A DNA stretch of 46,356 bases from an uncultured Pseudorhodobacter sp. (lineage in GTDB: Bacteria > Pseudomonadota > Alphaproteobacteria > Rhodobacterales > Rhodobacteraceae): NCBI GenBank assembly GCA_913062925.1, contig CAJXWJ010000025.1, forward strand, positions 1 through 46,356, in the 5' to 3' direction. Positions 8,139 through 15,790 of the stretch are shown piece after piece (positions within the stretch are counted from its first letter, which is position 1; the number at the start of each line of letters is the position of its first letter). A program made the position numbers and the translations under genes. Under the pieces are notes generated by a model, which was not told the DNA's origin, ran no database searches, and worked only from the letters and a program-made list of their open reading frames with translations.

Positions 8139-9059
8139 CCAGCCCCAAGTGGTAAAGATCGACAGTGCCGTCGCGATCAGCACCGAAGAGGCCGCCACCC
8201 GTTTGCCGACGCCGTACATATGCGCGAACATATAGGCATTGACCCCCGGTGCCATCGCCGCGGTGACAGTGGCCGAGCGCAGGCTTGCGGTATCCAGACC
8301 AAAGCCATAGTGCCCCAAACCATAGGTAATCGCTGGGTGGATCAGCAAAGACGAGGCACAGACCATCGCAATCGTAGCGCGGTCGCCTTCGGGGCGATAG
8401 CGCCACAGCACTCCGCCCAGCCCAAACAGCGCCGCCGGAATGCCCGACCGCGCCATCATCTCGACCGCCGAGGCTGCAAAATTGGGCACCGTAAGGCCCG
8501 ATAGGTTGACAGCAAAGCCGCAAAGAATGCCGATGACCAGCGGCTGTGTGATCACGCCCTTGGACACTTGCACCAGCAGGGCAGGCACATTGCTGACCTT
8601 GCCGCGCGAACGCGCCCATTCCATCATCAAGATGCCAAAGCTATAAAGGATCGGTGCATGGATCGAGATGATCGCGTAATTGCCGGCAAGCGCCGCCGAG
8701 CCATAGGCGCGCTCGGTGATCGGCAGGCCCAGCAGCAGGGTGTTGGAAAACAGCCCTGCAAAGCCAATGGCCACACAATCGGTCAGCGGCCGCTTGAAAA
8801 TCAGCAAAGCGCCAAAGAAGGCAAAGCCAAAGCCCGCGAAAGCCCCGGCATAAAACGACAGCATCAGCCCCGGATTATAGGCCTGCGTCAGATCCAGCGC
8901 CGAGATGGATTTGAACAGCAGCACCGGAAGCGCAAAGGTTTGCGCATAGCGCATCACGCCATCGACATTGCTTTCCGAAAACACCTCCGCGCGGGCGGCG
9001 GCATAGCCAAAGCCGATCAGCAGAAACACCGGCAGAATAACGTCCAGCAGCGCGCTCAT
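8121..9059 (-). CDS. AEC (auxin efflux carrier) family transporter
   Basis: 312-residue integral membrane protein with about ten predicted helices in two similar halves. The N-terminus MSALLDVILPVFLLIGFGYAAARA and glycine/proline-rich helices such as FAGLFSNTLLLGLPITERAYG are characteristic of bacterial AEC permeases, which export or exchange organic acids (for example malate or malonate relatives). The start overlaps the stop of the metallohydrolase gene in an ATGA tetramer, so it is the last member of the seven-gene minus-strand chain. Substrate unknown. Confidence 0.88.
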   Translation of the reverse strand: MSALLDVILPVFLLIGFGYAAARAEVFSESNVDGVMRYAQTFALPVLLFKSISALDLTQAYNPGLMLSFYAGAFAGFGFAFFGALLIFKRPLTDCVAIGFAGLFSNTLLLGLPITERAYGSAALAGNYAIISIHAPILYSFGILMMEWARSRGKVSNVPALLVQVSKGVITQPLVIGILCGFAVNLSGLTVPNFAASAVEMMARSGIPAALFGLGGVLWRYRPEGDRATIAMVCASSLLIHPAITYGLGHYGFGLDTASLRSATVTAAMAPGVNAYMFAHMYGVGKRVAASSVLIATALSIFTTWGWLHLLP

Positions 9060-9856
9060 GGGTGATCAAACGTCAGTTGCAAACCGTCATAGGCGGGGGT
9101 GATGTGATCGGGCAGTTCGGCCACCAGCGTGGCGTAATCCATATCCAGATGCATATTGGTCAAAACCGCCTGCGCCGGGTTCGCTCGCGCGATCCACTCA
9201 AGCGACAGCGCCAAATGCGCATGGGTCGGGTGCGGCGTGCGGCGCAGCGCGTCCAAAATCCAGACCTTAAGCCCCATCAGATGCGGCCAAGCCGCTTCAG
9301 GGATCGCCACGACATCGGGCAGATAGGCCAGCCCCGCCACCCGAAACCCCAGCGCATTCATCGAGCCGTGATCGACGGTGAAGGGCTGAAAGCCAATCGG
9401 GCCAGCCGCGCCCGAAATCTCGAATGCACCATGGATCGCATGCAGATCCAGCATCGGTGGATAGGGCGAGCCTTCGGGCTGCACAAAGGCATAGGCAAAG
9501 CGCGACAGCAATTGGTCTTGGGTCGGCGCATCGGCCCAAACCGGCAGGCGCGCGCGTTGGTTCATCACGATCTGGCGCAGATCGTCGATGCCATGCACAT
9601 GATCGGCGTGCGAATGGGTGTAGACCACAGCGTCAAGCGTGCCGATGTTGGCGTCCAACAATTGGTGGTGCATGTCGGGGGTGGTGTCGATCAGCACACG
9701 GGTGATCGCCGCGCCCTCGATCCGCTCGACCAGCAAAGAGCAGCGGCGGCGGCGGTTTTTCGGATTAGCGGGGTCGCAATCGCCCCAATGCCCGCCCAAA
9801 CGCGGCACGCCGCCCGATGATCCGCAGCCAAGCACGGTAAAGCGCATCTGTGCCAT
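9056..9856 (-). CDS. MBL-fold metallo-hydrolase (PhnP-like)
   Basis: 266-residue metallo-beta-lactamase-fold phosphodiesterase-like protein. The metal motif T-H-S-H-A-D-H is at residues 80-86 (H81, H83, D85, H86), and the N-terminal GCGSSGGVPRLGG with the following C-D-P-A-N-P-K-N-R-R-R-R-C-S matches the PhnP/cyclic-phosphate hydrolase branch. The late GLKVWILDALR and THAHLALSLEWI segments are also typical. Start codon overlaps the TatD stop (TGATG) and stop overlaps the AEC start (ATGA). Without phn genes nearby, a phosphonate role is not indicated; probably a housekeeping cyclic phosphodiesterase of unknown substrate. Confidence 0.88.
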   Translation of the reverse strand: MAQMRFTVLGCGSSGGVPRLGGHWGDCDPANPKNRRRRCSLLVERIEGAAITRVLIDTTPDMHHQLLDANIGTLDAVVYTHSHADHVHGIDDLRQIVMNQRARLPVWADAPTQDQLLSRFAYAFVQPEGSPYPPMLDLHAIHGAFEISGAAGPIGFQPFTVDHGSMNALGFRVAGLAYLPDVVAIPEAAWPHLMGLKVWILDALRRTPHPTHAHLALSLEWIARANPAQAVLTNMHLDMDYATLVAELPDHITPAYDGLQLTFDHP

Positions 9857-10644
9857 CAGATTGCCTTTGCGCGGGTAAAGAGCCGGTCGAAATTCGCGGT
9901 CGTGGCGGCAGCAAAGGCCTCTTCGCTGACACCAAACACCCCTGCACCGGCTTTGGCGGTAAAGGCTGTGTAGGCGGGCTCGTTGCGTCGGCCGCGATGC
10001 GGTGGCGGCGCCAGATAGGGGCTGTCGGTTTCCAGCAAAATCCGGTCCAGCGGCGCGCGGGCAAAGATGTCGCGCAGCTCTTGGCTTTTGGGAAAGGCGG
10101 TGATGCCCGACATCGACAGATAAAACCCCATGTCCAAAGCAGCGCGGCCCAAAGCCTCGGAAGAGGAAAAGCAATGCATCACGCAGGTATAGGGCTTGGC
10201 CTCCATCCCCTCGGCCAGAATGCGGGCCATGTCGTCGTCAGCGCCGCGCGCATGGATGATCAGCGGCAGGCCGGTTTCTTGGGCGGCCTGAATGTGAATG
10301 CGCAGGCTGGTCTTTTGCAGCTCGGCCGAGTCGGCGGTGTAGTGATAATCAAGGCCGGTTTCGCCAATGCCGACAAACAGCGGATCTTCGGCCAGCGCCA
10401 CCAGCTCGGCCACCGTCACCGGCGCATGTTCGGCCGCCGACATCGGATGCACGCCCGCCGCATAATAGACACCGTCATAGCTGTGGGCGATCTCGCGGAC
10501 GCGGGGCAGGTTCGGCAATTTGGTGCAGATCGTCACCATGCGCGACACCCCTGCGGCGCGGGCGCGGGCGATCACCTCGGGCAGTTCCTCGGCAAAGTCG
10601 GGAAAATCAAGGTGGCAGTGGCTGTCTACGATTTCGAATGCCAT
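9856..10644 (-). CDS. TatD family metal-dependent hydrolase
   Basis: 262-residue TIM-barrel metallohydrolase. Motifs: DSHCHLDF (H9, H11) at the N-terminus, GETGLDYHY near residue 97, IHARGADDD, a CMHCFS stretch and LLETDSPYL near the C-terminus, all hallmarks of the TatD/YcfH family of 3'-5' DNA exonucleases or deoxyribonucleases. It lies just after holB, an arrangement common in proteobacteria (tmk-holB-ycfH), which supports a YcfH-type assignment and a link with DNA metabolism. Gap to holB is only ten bases. Confidence 0.93.
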   Translation of the reverse strand: MAFEIVDSHCHLDFPDFAEELPEVIARARAAGVSRMVTICTKLPNLPRVREIAHSYDGVYYAAGVHPMSAAEHAPVTVAELVALAEDPLFVGIGETGLDYHYTADSAELQKTSLRIHIQAAQETGLPLIIHARGADDDMARILAEGMEAKPYTCVMHCFSSSEALGRAALDMGFYLSMSGITAFPKSQELRDIFARAPLDRILLETDSPYLAPPPHRGRRNEPAYTAFTAKAGAGVFGVSEEAFAAATTANFDRLFTRAKAI

Positions 10645-10654
10645 GCGGTGCCCC

Positions 10655-11773
10655 CTAGGCCAGCCTGGCCGACGTCTCGTTGATGTGTAAAAGCATATCC
10701 ATCAGAAGGGCGGCAGGGTCAAGGTTCACTGCCCGGGCTTTGCGCGCACGCAGGCCAAGATGTTGCGCCGCATCGGCCCATTCGCGCGCCTGATAGGGGC
10801 TGGGCGAGAGCCGCGCAATCAGATCGGCTTCCCCGCGCGCGGCCTCGGGTGGCAGCAGCTGAAGCGTGCCTGCGCGGGCCAGCCGTGCCAAAAACAGATC
10901 CAGCAGCGTAACGCTTAGGTCAAACTGCGCCTCGGCACCCTTGCCTGCCGATTTCTCGGCAAAGTTGAGCGCGCGGGGGCGGTCAAGCCGGGGCAGGGTG
11001 GCAAACAGGCTGATCAGCGCCTCGTAATGCCGCAAGCCGTCCAGATTGGTCATCCGAAACGCCTCGCCCACCGATCCGCCTGCCAATTCGGCCAGGGCGG
11101 TCGCCTCGGAGGCCGCGACCTCGCCGCCCGCTTGGGTCAGCGCTTCGGACAGATCTTCTGGCGACAAAGCCCCCAGCCGCAGCTCGCGGCAGCGCGAGCG
11201 GATGGTGGGCAACAGCTTGGCCGGCTGATGCGAGATCATCAGGATCGTCACCCGTGCGGGCGGTTCTTCCAGCAGTTTCAACAGCGCATTGGCGGCCGAG
11301 ACGTTCATCTCGTCGATGCTGTCGATGATCGCGACGCGCCTGCCGCCATCTGCCGCCGAAAGCGCGAAAAAGCTTTTCATCTTGCGCACTTCGTCAACGG
11401 TGATGTCTTGCTTGAGCCGCGCGGCTTTTTCGTCATAGGGGCGGCGCAGCAAAAACAACCGCGATTCCGTCAGGGCGGCAAGCCTGTGGGCGACGGGGTG
11501 GCTGTCGGGGATGTCCAAGTTTTGCGGGGGCGGTGCGGCAAACATGCCGCCGTCGTCATCGGGCGTGGCCAGCAAAAACCGCGCGATTTTCCACGCCAGC
11601 GTGGCTTTGCCGACACCGCGCGGGCCGGTGACCAGCCAACCATGATGCAGATGCTTGCCGTTAAACGCCGCCAGAAACGCCGCCTCGGCTTTGCTTTGGC
11701 CGATCAGCTGTGCTGTTTGGCGCGGATGCGGCGCGCCCTCGATGCGGTCGGGTTCGGGATGGCCCTCGCTCAT
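10655..11773 (-). CDS. holB: DNA polymerase III subunit delta'
   Basis: 372-residue clamp-loader subunit that helps load the beta clamp during replication. An AAA+ fold is visible: P-loop-like GPRGVGKAT (50-58), I-D-S-I-D-E-M, the SANALLKLLEEPP sensor/linker region characteristic of the gamma/tau/delta' family, and SRC before the lid domain. The P-loop has Ala after the Lys instead of Ser/Thr, consistent with a subunit that does not hydrolyse ATP, and the four zinc-binding cysteines of the E. coli protein are absent, as I recall for alphaproteobacteria. Start overlaps the tmk stop by four bases. Confidence 0.93.
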   Translation of the reverse strand: MSEGHPEPDRIEGAPHPRQTAQLIGQSKAEAAFLAAFNGKHLHHGWLVTGPRGVGKATLAWKIARFLLATPDDDGGMFAAPPPQNLDIPDSHPVAHRLAALTESRLFLLRRPYDEKAARLKQDITVDEVRKMKSFFALSAADGGRRVAIIDSIDEMNVSAANALLKLLEEPPARVTILMISHQPAKLLPTIRSRCRELRLGALSPEDLSEALTQAGGEVAASEATALAELAGGSVGEAFRMTNLDGLRHYEALISLFATLPRLDRPRALNFAEKSAGKGAEAQFDLSVTLLDLFLARLARAGTLQLLPPEAARGEADLIARLSPSPYQAREWADAAQHLGLRARKARAVNLDPAALLMDMLLHINETSARLA

Positions 11774-12390
11774 GGCAGATGCGCCAAGGCGGCGGCGGTC
11801 ACGGCCTGCGCCACATCTTCGGCCGCCCCAGTGCCGTCGATGATGCGAAACCGCTGCGGCGCTGCCGCCGCCAGTGCCAGAAACCCCGCGCGCGCCTTTT
11901 CCAAAAAGCCAAGCCCCATGCCTTCAAACCGCATCTCGCTGCCTGCGCGGGCAATGGCGCGACGCAGGCCAAGGCTGGGGTCGATGTCGATCAGAAAGGT
12001 CAGGTCAGGTTCCACCCCGATCATCAGGCTGTGCAGCGCATCGACCGTGGCCCGCAGATCGCCGCGTGTAAGGCCCTGATAGATCCGGCTGCTGTCGGCA
12101 AAGCGGTCGCAGATCACCACCTCGCCGCGCGCCAAGGCGGGACGGATGGTTTTTTCCAGATGGTCGCGGCGCGCGGCGGTAAACAGCAACAACTCGGTCT
12201 CGGTGGACCAGCGGTCGGCAGCCCCCTCCAGCACCAGACGGCGAATTTCCTCGGCCCCAGCCGAGCCGCCCGGCTCGCGCGTCAGGGTCACAGTTAAGCC
12301 GCGCGCGCGCAAAGCCTCGGCCAAAAGCCGCGCTTGGGTGGATTTACCCGAGCCGTCGATGCCTTCAAAGCTAAGAAACACCCCCGCCAT
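11770..12390 (-). CDS. tmk: Thymidylate kinase (dTMP kinase)
   Basis: 206 residues; phosphorylates dTMP to dTDP in dTTP synthesis. P-loop E-G-I-D-G-S-G-K-S-T (residues 9-18), the TREPGG substrate motif near residue 37, and the DRFADSSRIYQG motif near 95-106 are all present. The LID region near 150 (RRAIARAGSEMRFE) is arginine-containing. Length is normal. Start overlaps the stop of the D,D-carboxypeptidase gene by one base (TGATG). Confidence 0.96.
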   Translation of the reverse strand: MAGVFLSFEGIDGSGKSTQARLLAEALRARGLTVTLTREPGGSAGAEEIRRLVLEGAADRWSTETELLLFTAARRDHLEKTIRPALARGEVVICDRFADSSRIYQGLTRGDLRATVDALHSLMIGVEPDLTFLIDIDPSLGLRRAIARAGSEMRFEGMGLGFLEKARAGFLALAAAAPQRFRIIDGTGAAEDVAQAVTAAALAHLP

Positions 12391-13556
12391 CAGCCCGCCG
12401 TCGCCGATTTGGCGATATATTCGGCGTAAAGCTTTTGTGCCGCGGCGCTCATCCGCGCCAAGAAACCGGCTTGAGCCACATCAGAGGCAGTCAGCAAGGG
12501 CACGCGGCGTTCAGGCAATCCGGGGACGTCGATCACCAGCTCGGCCACTTGACGGCCCTTGGCAATCGGCGCCGCCAGCGGGCCGTTATAGACCACCTCG
12601 GCCTGCAAGCCGTCTTGGGCAAGCGCGGGGATCAGCAGGCGAATATCCTCGGCAGGCATCAGACCAACGGTCTTTTCTGCGCCCAAAAACACCTCGGCCT
12701 CGGCAATGGAATCACCGGCCTTTGCCGTGGTTTTCAGCGCAAATTGCCGAAAGGCCCAAGTCGAGATCTTTTCCGCCTCGGAGGCGCGTTCGGGGGCCGT
12801 CGCAAGCCCCGAGATCGCAAAGATCACCCGCCGCTCGCCTTGTTTGACAGACCCGACCATGCCAAAGCCCGCCTCTTCGGTATGTCCGGTTTTCAACCCA
12901 TCGGCGCCGATGCCCAAGCCCAAAAGCGGGTTGCGGTTGTTGGCATTGGCAGGTGAGCGGTTTTTATAGTTGAAATCGGTTTCTGCAAAGACGGTGTAAA
13001 GCTCGGGGAATTCGGTGATCAGGCGCTGCGCAAGGATGCCCAGATCCTTCATGCTCATGCGTTGGCCGGGATCTGGCCAGCCCGAGGAATTGGTGAAATG
13101 CGATTGTGTCAGGCCAATCGCCTTGCCGCGCTGCGTCATCTGATCGGCAAAGGCGGTTTCCGAGCCGGCAAGCCCCTCGGCCACCGCCACACAGGCATCA
13201 TTGCCCGAGTTGACGATCATGCCGCGGATCAAATCATGCACCGTTGGGCGGTCACCCTTTTGCAAGAACATCGTCGAGCCACCGGCTTCAGTAAAGCTCA
13301 TCGCGTGATCCGACACGCCAAAGGTGGTGTCCATGCTGACGCGCCCATCCTTGAGCGCTTCGAACAGCATGTTCACTGTCATCAGTTTTGACATCGAAGC
13401 TGGCGGTACAGCGGCGTCACCGTTCTTATCCAGCAGCACGGTGTCTGTGGTCACATCATAGACCCAAGCTGTGGTCGCTTGGGTTTCAAAGGCCTGCGCG
13501 GGGGCACAGATCAGCGAGGTCCAAATCAGGGCGGCGGACAAAAGCCGGAGGGTCAT
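12390..13556 (-). CDS. D-alanyl-D-alanine carboxypeptidase (PBP5/6 type)
   Basis: 388-residue periplasmic penicillin-binding protein that trims the terminal D-Ala from peptidoglycan pentapeptides. A signal peptide is cleaved after AQA (residue 22). The three active-site motifs are present: S54-M-S-K57, S117-G-N119 and K222-T-G224. A PBP5-type C-terminal beta-domain follows (GDSIAEAEVFLGAEKTVGL onwards), and the C-terminal part contains an amphipathic helix (MSAAAQKLYAEYI) suited to membrane attachment. It starts three bases after the SPOR lipoprotein gene ends, and both are envelope proteins. Confidence 0.94.
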   Translation of the reverse strand: MTLRLLSAALIWTSLICAPAQAFETQATTAWVYDVTTDTVLLDKNGDAAVPPASMSKLMTVNMLFEALKDGRVSMDTTFGVSDHAMSFTEAGGSTMFLQKGDRPTVHDLIRGMIVNSGNDACVAVAEGLAGSETAFADQMTQRGKAIGLTQSHFTNSSGWPDPGQRMSMKDLGILAQRLITEFPELYTVFAETDFNYKNRSPANANNRNPLLGLGIGADGLKTGHTEEAGFGMVGSVKQGERRVIFAISGLATAPERASEAEKISTWAFRQFALKTTAKAGDSIAEAEVFLGAEKTVGLMPAEDIRLLIPALAQDGLQAEVVYNGPLAAPIAKGRQVAELVIDVPGLPERRVPLLTASDVAQAGFLARMSAAAQKLYAEYIAKSATAG

Positions 13557-13559
13557 AGC

Positions 13560-14408
13560 TTAGCCTTTCAGAAAGTAGGCGTCTTTGAAGCCTGCTTTTT
13601 TAACTTTTCCCAAGGCCGCAGCATCACCACGGGTTGTGACGCTCCAAAAGGGTTTGCCTTGGCTTGTCTCGGGGCGAATATCTGCCGCGATGCCTGCGGT
13701 CTTTAGGTTTGCCGCTGCGCGTTTGGCATTGGCTTCGATTGAAAAAATGCCGATCTGAATGGTGCTGCCGCTGGTTTTGGCCGGTTTTGCAGCTGTGGGG
13801 GTCAATGTGCCTGCGGGGATGGTCTGAGTTTGCACGCTGGGGGCTGCGGCGGGTTTTGCCGCAAAGACTTCGGCGGGCGTCGGGCTGGGCGGTGCTGTTT
13901 CGGCCGCTACGGTTTCCGCCGAATCCAGATTGGGCTTATTGGCGTCGGTGATGGCGGCGGCCTCTTCGCGGCGCAGCGCGGTGACGACGATCTTGGCAGG
14001 CTCCCCGGCCAGAAGCCCAAGCGCGCTTGCCGCATCTGACGAGATTTGCAGCTTGGGGCCGGGATTGTTGATCTCGCGGCGAAACAGCGCCCCGATCACG
14101 AACTTGCCATTGGCCGGATTGCGCAGGATCACCCGCTCGGGGTCTTTGGCATCGGGCGAGGCAACCCAGACGCCGCCAAGCGAGGGACGACCATCCCAAA
14201 GCGCGGTATCGGTGGTTTGAAAAATCTGCGGCGCTTCTACGTCGCGGTCAATCAATTTGACCGACTTTGCGCCCGCAACCGCTTGGGCGGGCTGGCTTGC
14301 GCTGGATGTTGGCAGACCTGCCAAGATGCCGCTGCCGTCTTGGCAGGCACTTAGCCCAAAGCCGGCCGTGACGGCCACCAAAAGACCCCGAATTGTCGAA
14401 GCTGACAT
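13560..14408 (-). CDS. SPOR-domain lipoprotein
   Basis: 282 residues. The N-terminus is a lipoprotein signal with lipobox L-S-A-C (Cys22), so the protein should be membrane anchored on the periplasmic side. Residues 60-150 hold a folded region (S-L-G-G-V-W-V-A-S-P-D, then RVILRNPANGKFVIGALFRRE) resembling the double-psi beta-barrel of RlpA-like proteins. An Ala/Pro-rich linker follows, then a C-terminal SPOR domain (from about IQIGIFSIEANAKRAAANL to the end) that binds denuded septal glycan strands. First gene of the seven-gene minus chain; AGGAG lies seven bases before the ATG. An RlpA-like role is suggested but lytic residues are not certain. Confidence 0.82.
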   Translation of the reverse strand: MSASTIRGLLVAVTAGFGLSACQDGSGILAGLPTSSASQPAQAVAGAKSVKLIDRDVEAPQIFQTTDTALWDGRPSLGGVWVASPDAKDPERVILRNPANGKFVIGALFRREINNPGPKLQISSDAASALGLLAGEPAKIVVTALRREEAAAITDANKPNLDSAETVAAETAPPSPTPAEVFAAKPAAAPSVQTQTIPAGTLTPTAAKPAKTSGSTIQIGIFSIEANAKRAAANLKTAGIAADIRPETSQGKPFWSVTTRGDAAALGKVKKAGFKDAYFLKG

Positions 14409-14759
14409 GCCCACTCCTCTGCGCGAAATTCGCTGCCTCGCGCTTGATGATACCCACCTTTTTGGTGGCTTAAATGCTGCTTTGGCCCAATTAAGCCAAT
14501 TTGACGCGATGATACAGCCAAGGCCGCAGGCTGGGAAGGGTGCGCGCAAGAATTGGTTTAAATCCTGCGTGAACTTGCCAGTCTCGCCGCAGCTCAAGCG
14601 CTTGCGACAGCAAAATTCTGAATTTTGGCAACATTAATCCTTTGTTTTCCATTTTGTTGCCACAGTGAGGGGGCAGAGCTGTTCGAGGTACCATTTGGGG
14701 TACGGAGTCGGCGCGCTGTCGCTTTTGTGGGCCTTTGGCTTGCGGCGGAAAGGTATTTT
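14409..14759. other. Divergent intergenic region with two inverted repeats
   Basis: 351 bases between the SPOR lipoprotein gene (minus) and the LpxR-like gene (plus). I see no credible gene. Two perfect inverted repeats stand out: GGCTTAA (14467-14473) with TTAAGCC (14491-14497), and TGGCAACA (14626-14633) with TGTTGCCA (14655-14662). Either could be a regulator-binding site. Confidence 0.55.
14626..14662. promoter_or_regulatory. Inverted repeat upstream of the LpxR-like gene (possible operator)
   Basis: Perfect eight-base arms TGGCAACA and TGTTGCCA are separated by 21 AT-rich bases, about 100 bases upstream of the ATG at 14760. There is no following T tract, so a terminator is unlikely. A dimeric regulator site is possible but unproven. 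Confidence 0.35.
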
Positions 14760-15671
14760 ATGACGCGTTTGTTTTGGTTTATCGCCGTTCTTGCGGTTTT
14801 GGCTGGTCTTCCGCTTGCGGCGCAAGAGCGGGTTACCTTGGGCTGGGGGCGCATGTTCAGCAATGATGCGATTGGCGATGGCCATGATCGCTGGCGCAGC
14901 GGCAGCTATCAACTTAGCCTGCTGCGCGGCGAGAGTTTTTCGGGGCATCTGCCGAAAACCCCCGGCGCTTTGCTGGAGTTTCGGGTGAATTCCCAGATCA
15001 TTGCGCCGGCAAACCTGAGCAAAACTGCGCCAGGCGATCGGCAGTATGTTGGCATGTTGTCCTTTGGCGCGCATACGGTCTTTGCGTGGCGCGGCTATGA
15101 TATCAACCTTGGAAGTGATCTGGTGATTGTCGGGCCGCAAACCGGTGTCGGCAGCTTTCATAAGTGGATTCATAGGGTTCTTGATTTAACCGGCCCCAAA
15201 GCGGTGTCGCGTCAGATTGGCGATGGGCTTTATCCAAGCCTGCTGGCCGAAGTGGGGCGCGATGTTGTGATGGCGCCAAATGTCACGTTGCGCCCCTTTG
15301 TCGAGGCGCAGATCGGGGCCGAAAGCCTGATGCGGGTGGGGGGTGATCTGGTGATTGGCAGCTTGGGGCAGGGCGCGATTATGGCGCGCGATATGGTCAG
15401 CGGCCAGCGCTATCGCATTGTCGAGGCCGACCACAATCTTGGCTACAGTCTGGTGATGGGGGGCGATGTGGCAAGGGTTGCTGACTCGGTGTTTTTGCCT
15501 GTCGGTGGCGCTGCGGTGATGTCTTCTCAGCGCAGCCGGCTGCGGGCGGGTGTGCATTGGCAGGGACAAAAATCCTCTGTGTTTTATGGGGTAAGCTATC
15601 TGAGCCGCGAATTTGAAAGCCAGCCCGAAGGCCAACTTATTGGCGGCCTTAGCCTGAGTCTGAAGTTCTAA
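14760..15671 (+). CDS. LpxR-family outer-membrane protein (lipid A 3'-O-deacylase-like)
   Basis: 303 residues. A signal peptide ends near residue 21 (PLAA-QERV). The mature part opens with G-R-M-F-S-N-D-A-I-G-D-G-H-D-R-W-R-S-G-S-Y, the N-D...DR...GS pattern of the LpxR (DUF2219) family, and contains a histidine in F-H-K-W-I-H-R-V-L (H138) where the family has its catalytic His. Alternating beta-strand pattern and terminal Phe (SLSLKF) fit an outer-membrane barrel. LpxR removes the 3'-acyloxyacyl group from lipid A. GGAAAGG precedes the ATG. Many Rhodobacterales homologues are uncharacterised, so activity is inferred. Confidence 0.8.
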   Translation: MTRLFWFIAVLAVLAGLPLAAQERVTLGWGRMFSNDAIGDGHDRWRSGSYQLSLLRGESFSGHLPKTPGALLEFRVNSQIIAPANLSKTAPGDRQYVGMLSFGAHTVFAWRGYDINLGSDLVIVGPQTGVGSFHKWIHRVLDLTGPKAVSRQIGDGLYPSLLAEVGRDVVMAPNVTLRPFVEAQIGAESLMRVGGDLVIGSLGQGAIMARDMVSGQRYRIVEADHNLGYSLVMGGDVARVADSVFLPVGGAAVMSSQRSRLRAGVHWQGQKSSVFYGVSYLSREFESQPEGQLIGGLSLSLKF

Positions 15672-15728
15672 GCCGCAAGTTTCGCAATATTGTTGCTATT
15701 TGGTCATAGATTACATCCTAAAGGTCTG

Positions 15729-15743
15729 TTAACCTATTCTTAC
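15729..15743 (+). promoter_or_regulatory. CtrA-like half-site pair upstream of the Hint-domain gene
   Basis: TTAA, seven bases, TTAC differs from the CtrA core TTAA-N7-TTAA at one position and lies about 50 bases upstream of the Hint-domain gene on the same strand. One-mismatch matches are expected several times by chance in a window this size, so this is only suggestive. Confidence 0.25.
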
Positions 15744-15790
15744 GAGCAGTCAAAACTATAAAAAACGACAAAACGAGCAGGCAAACAGGC

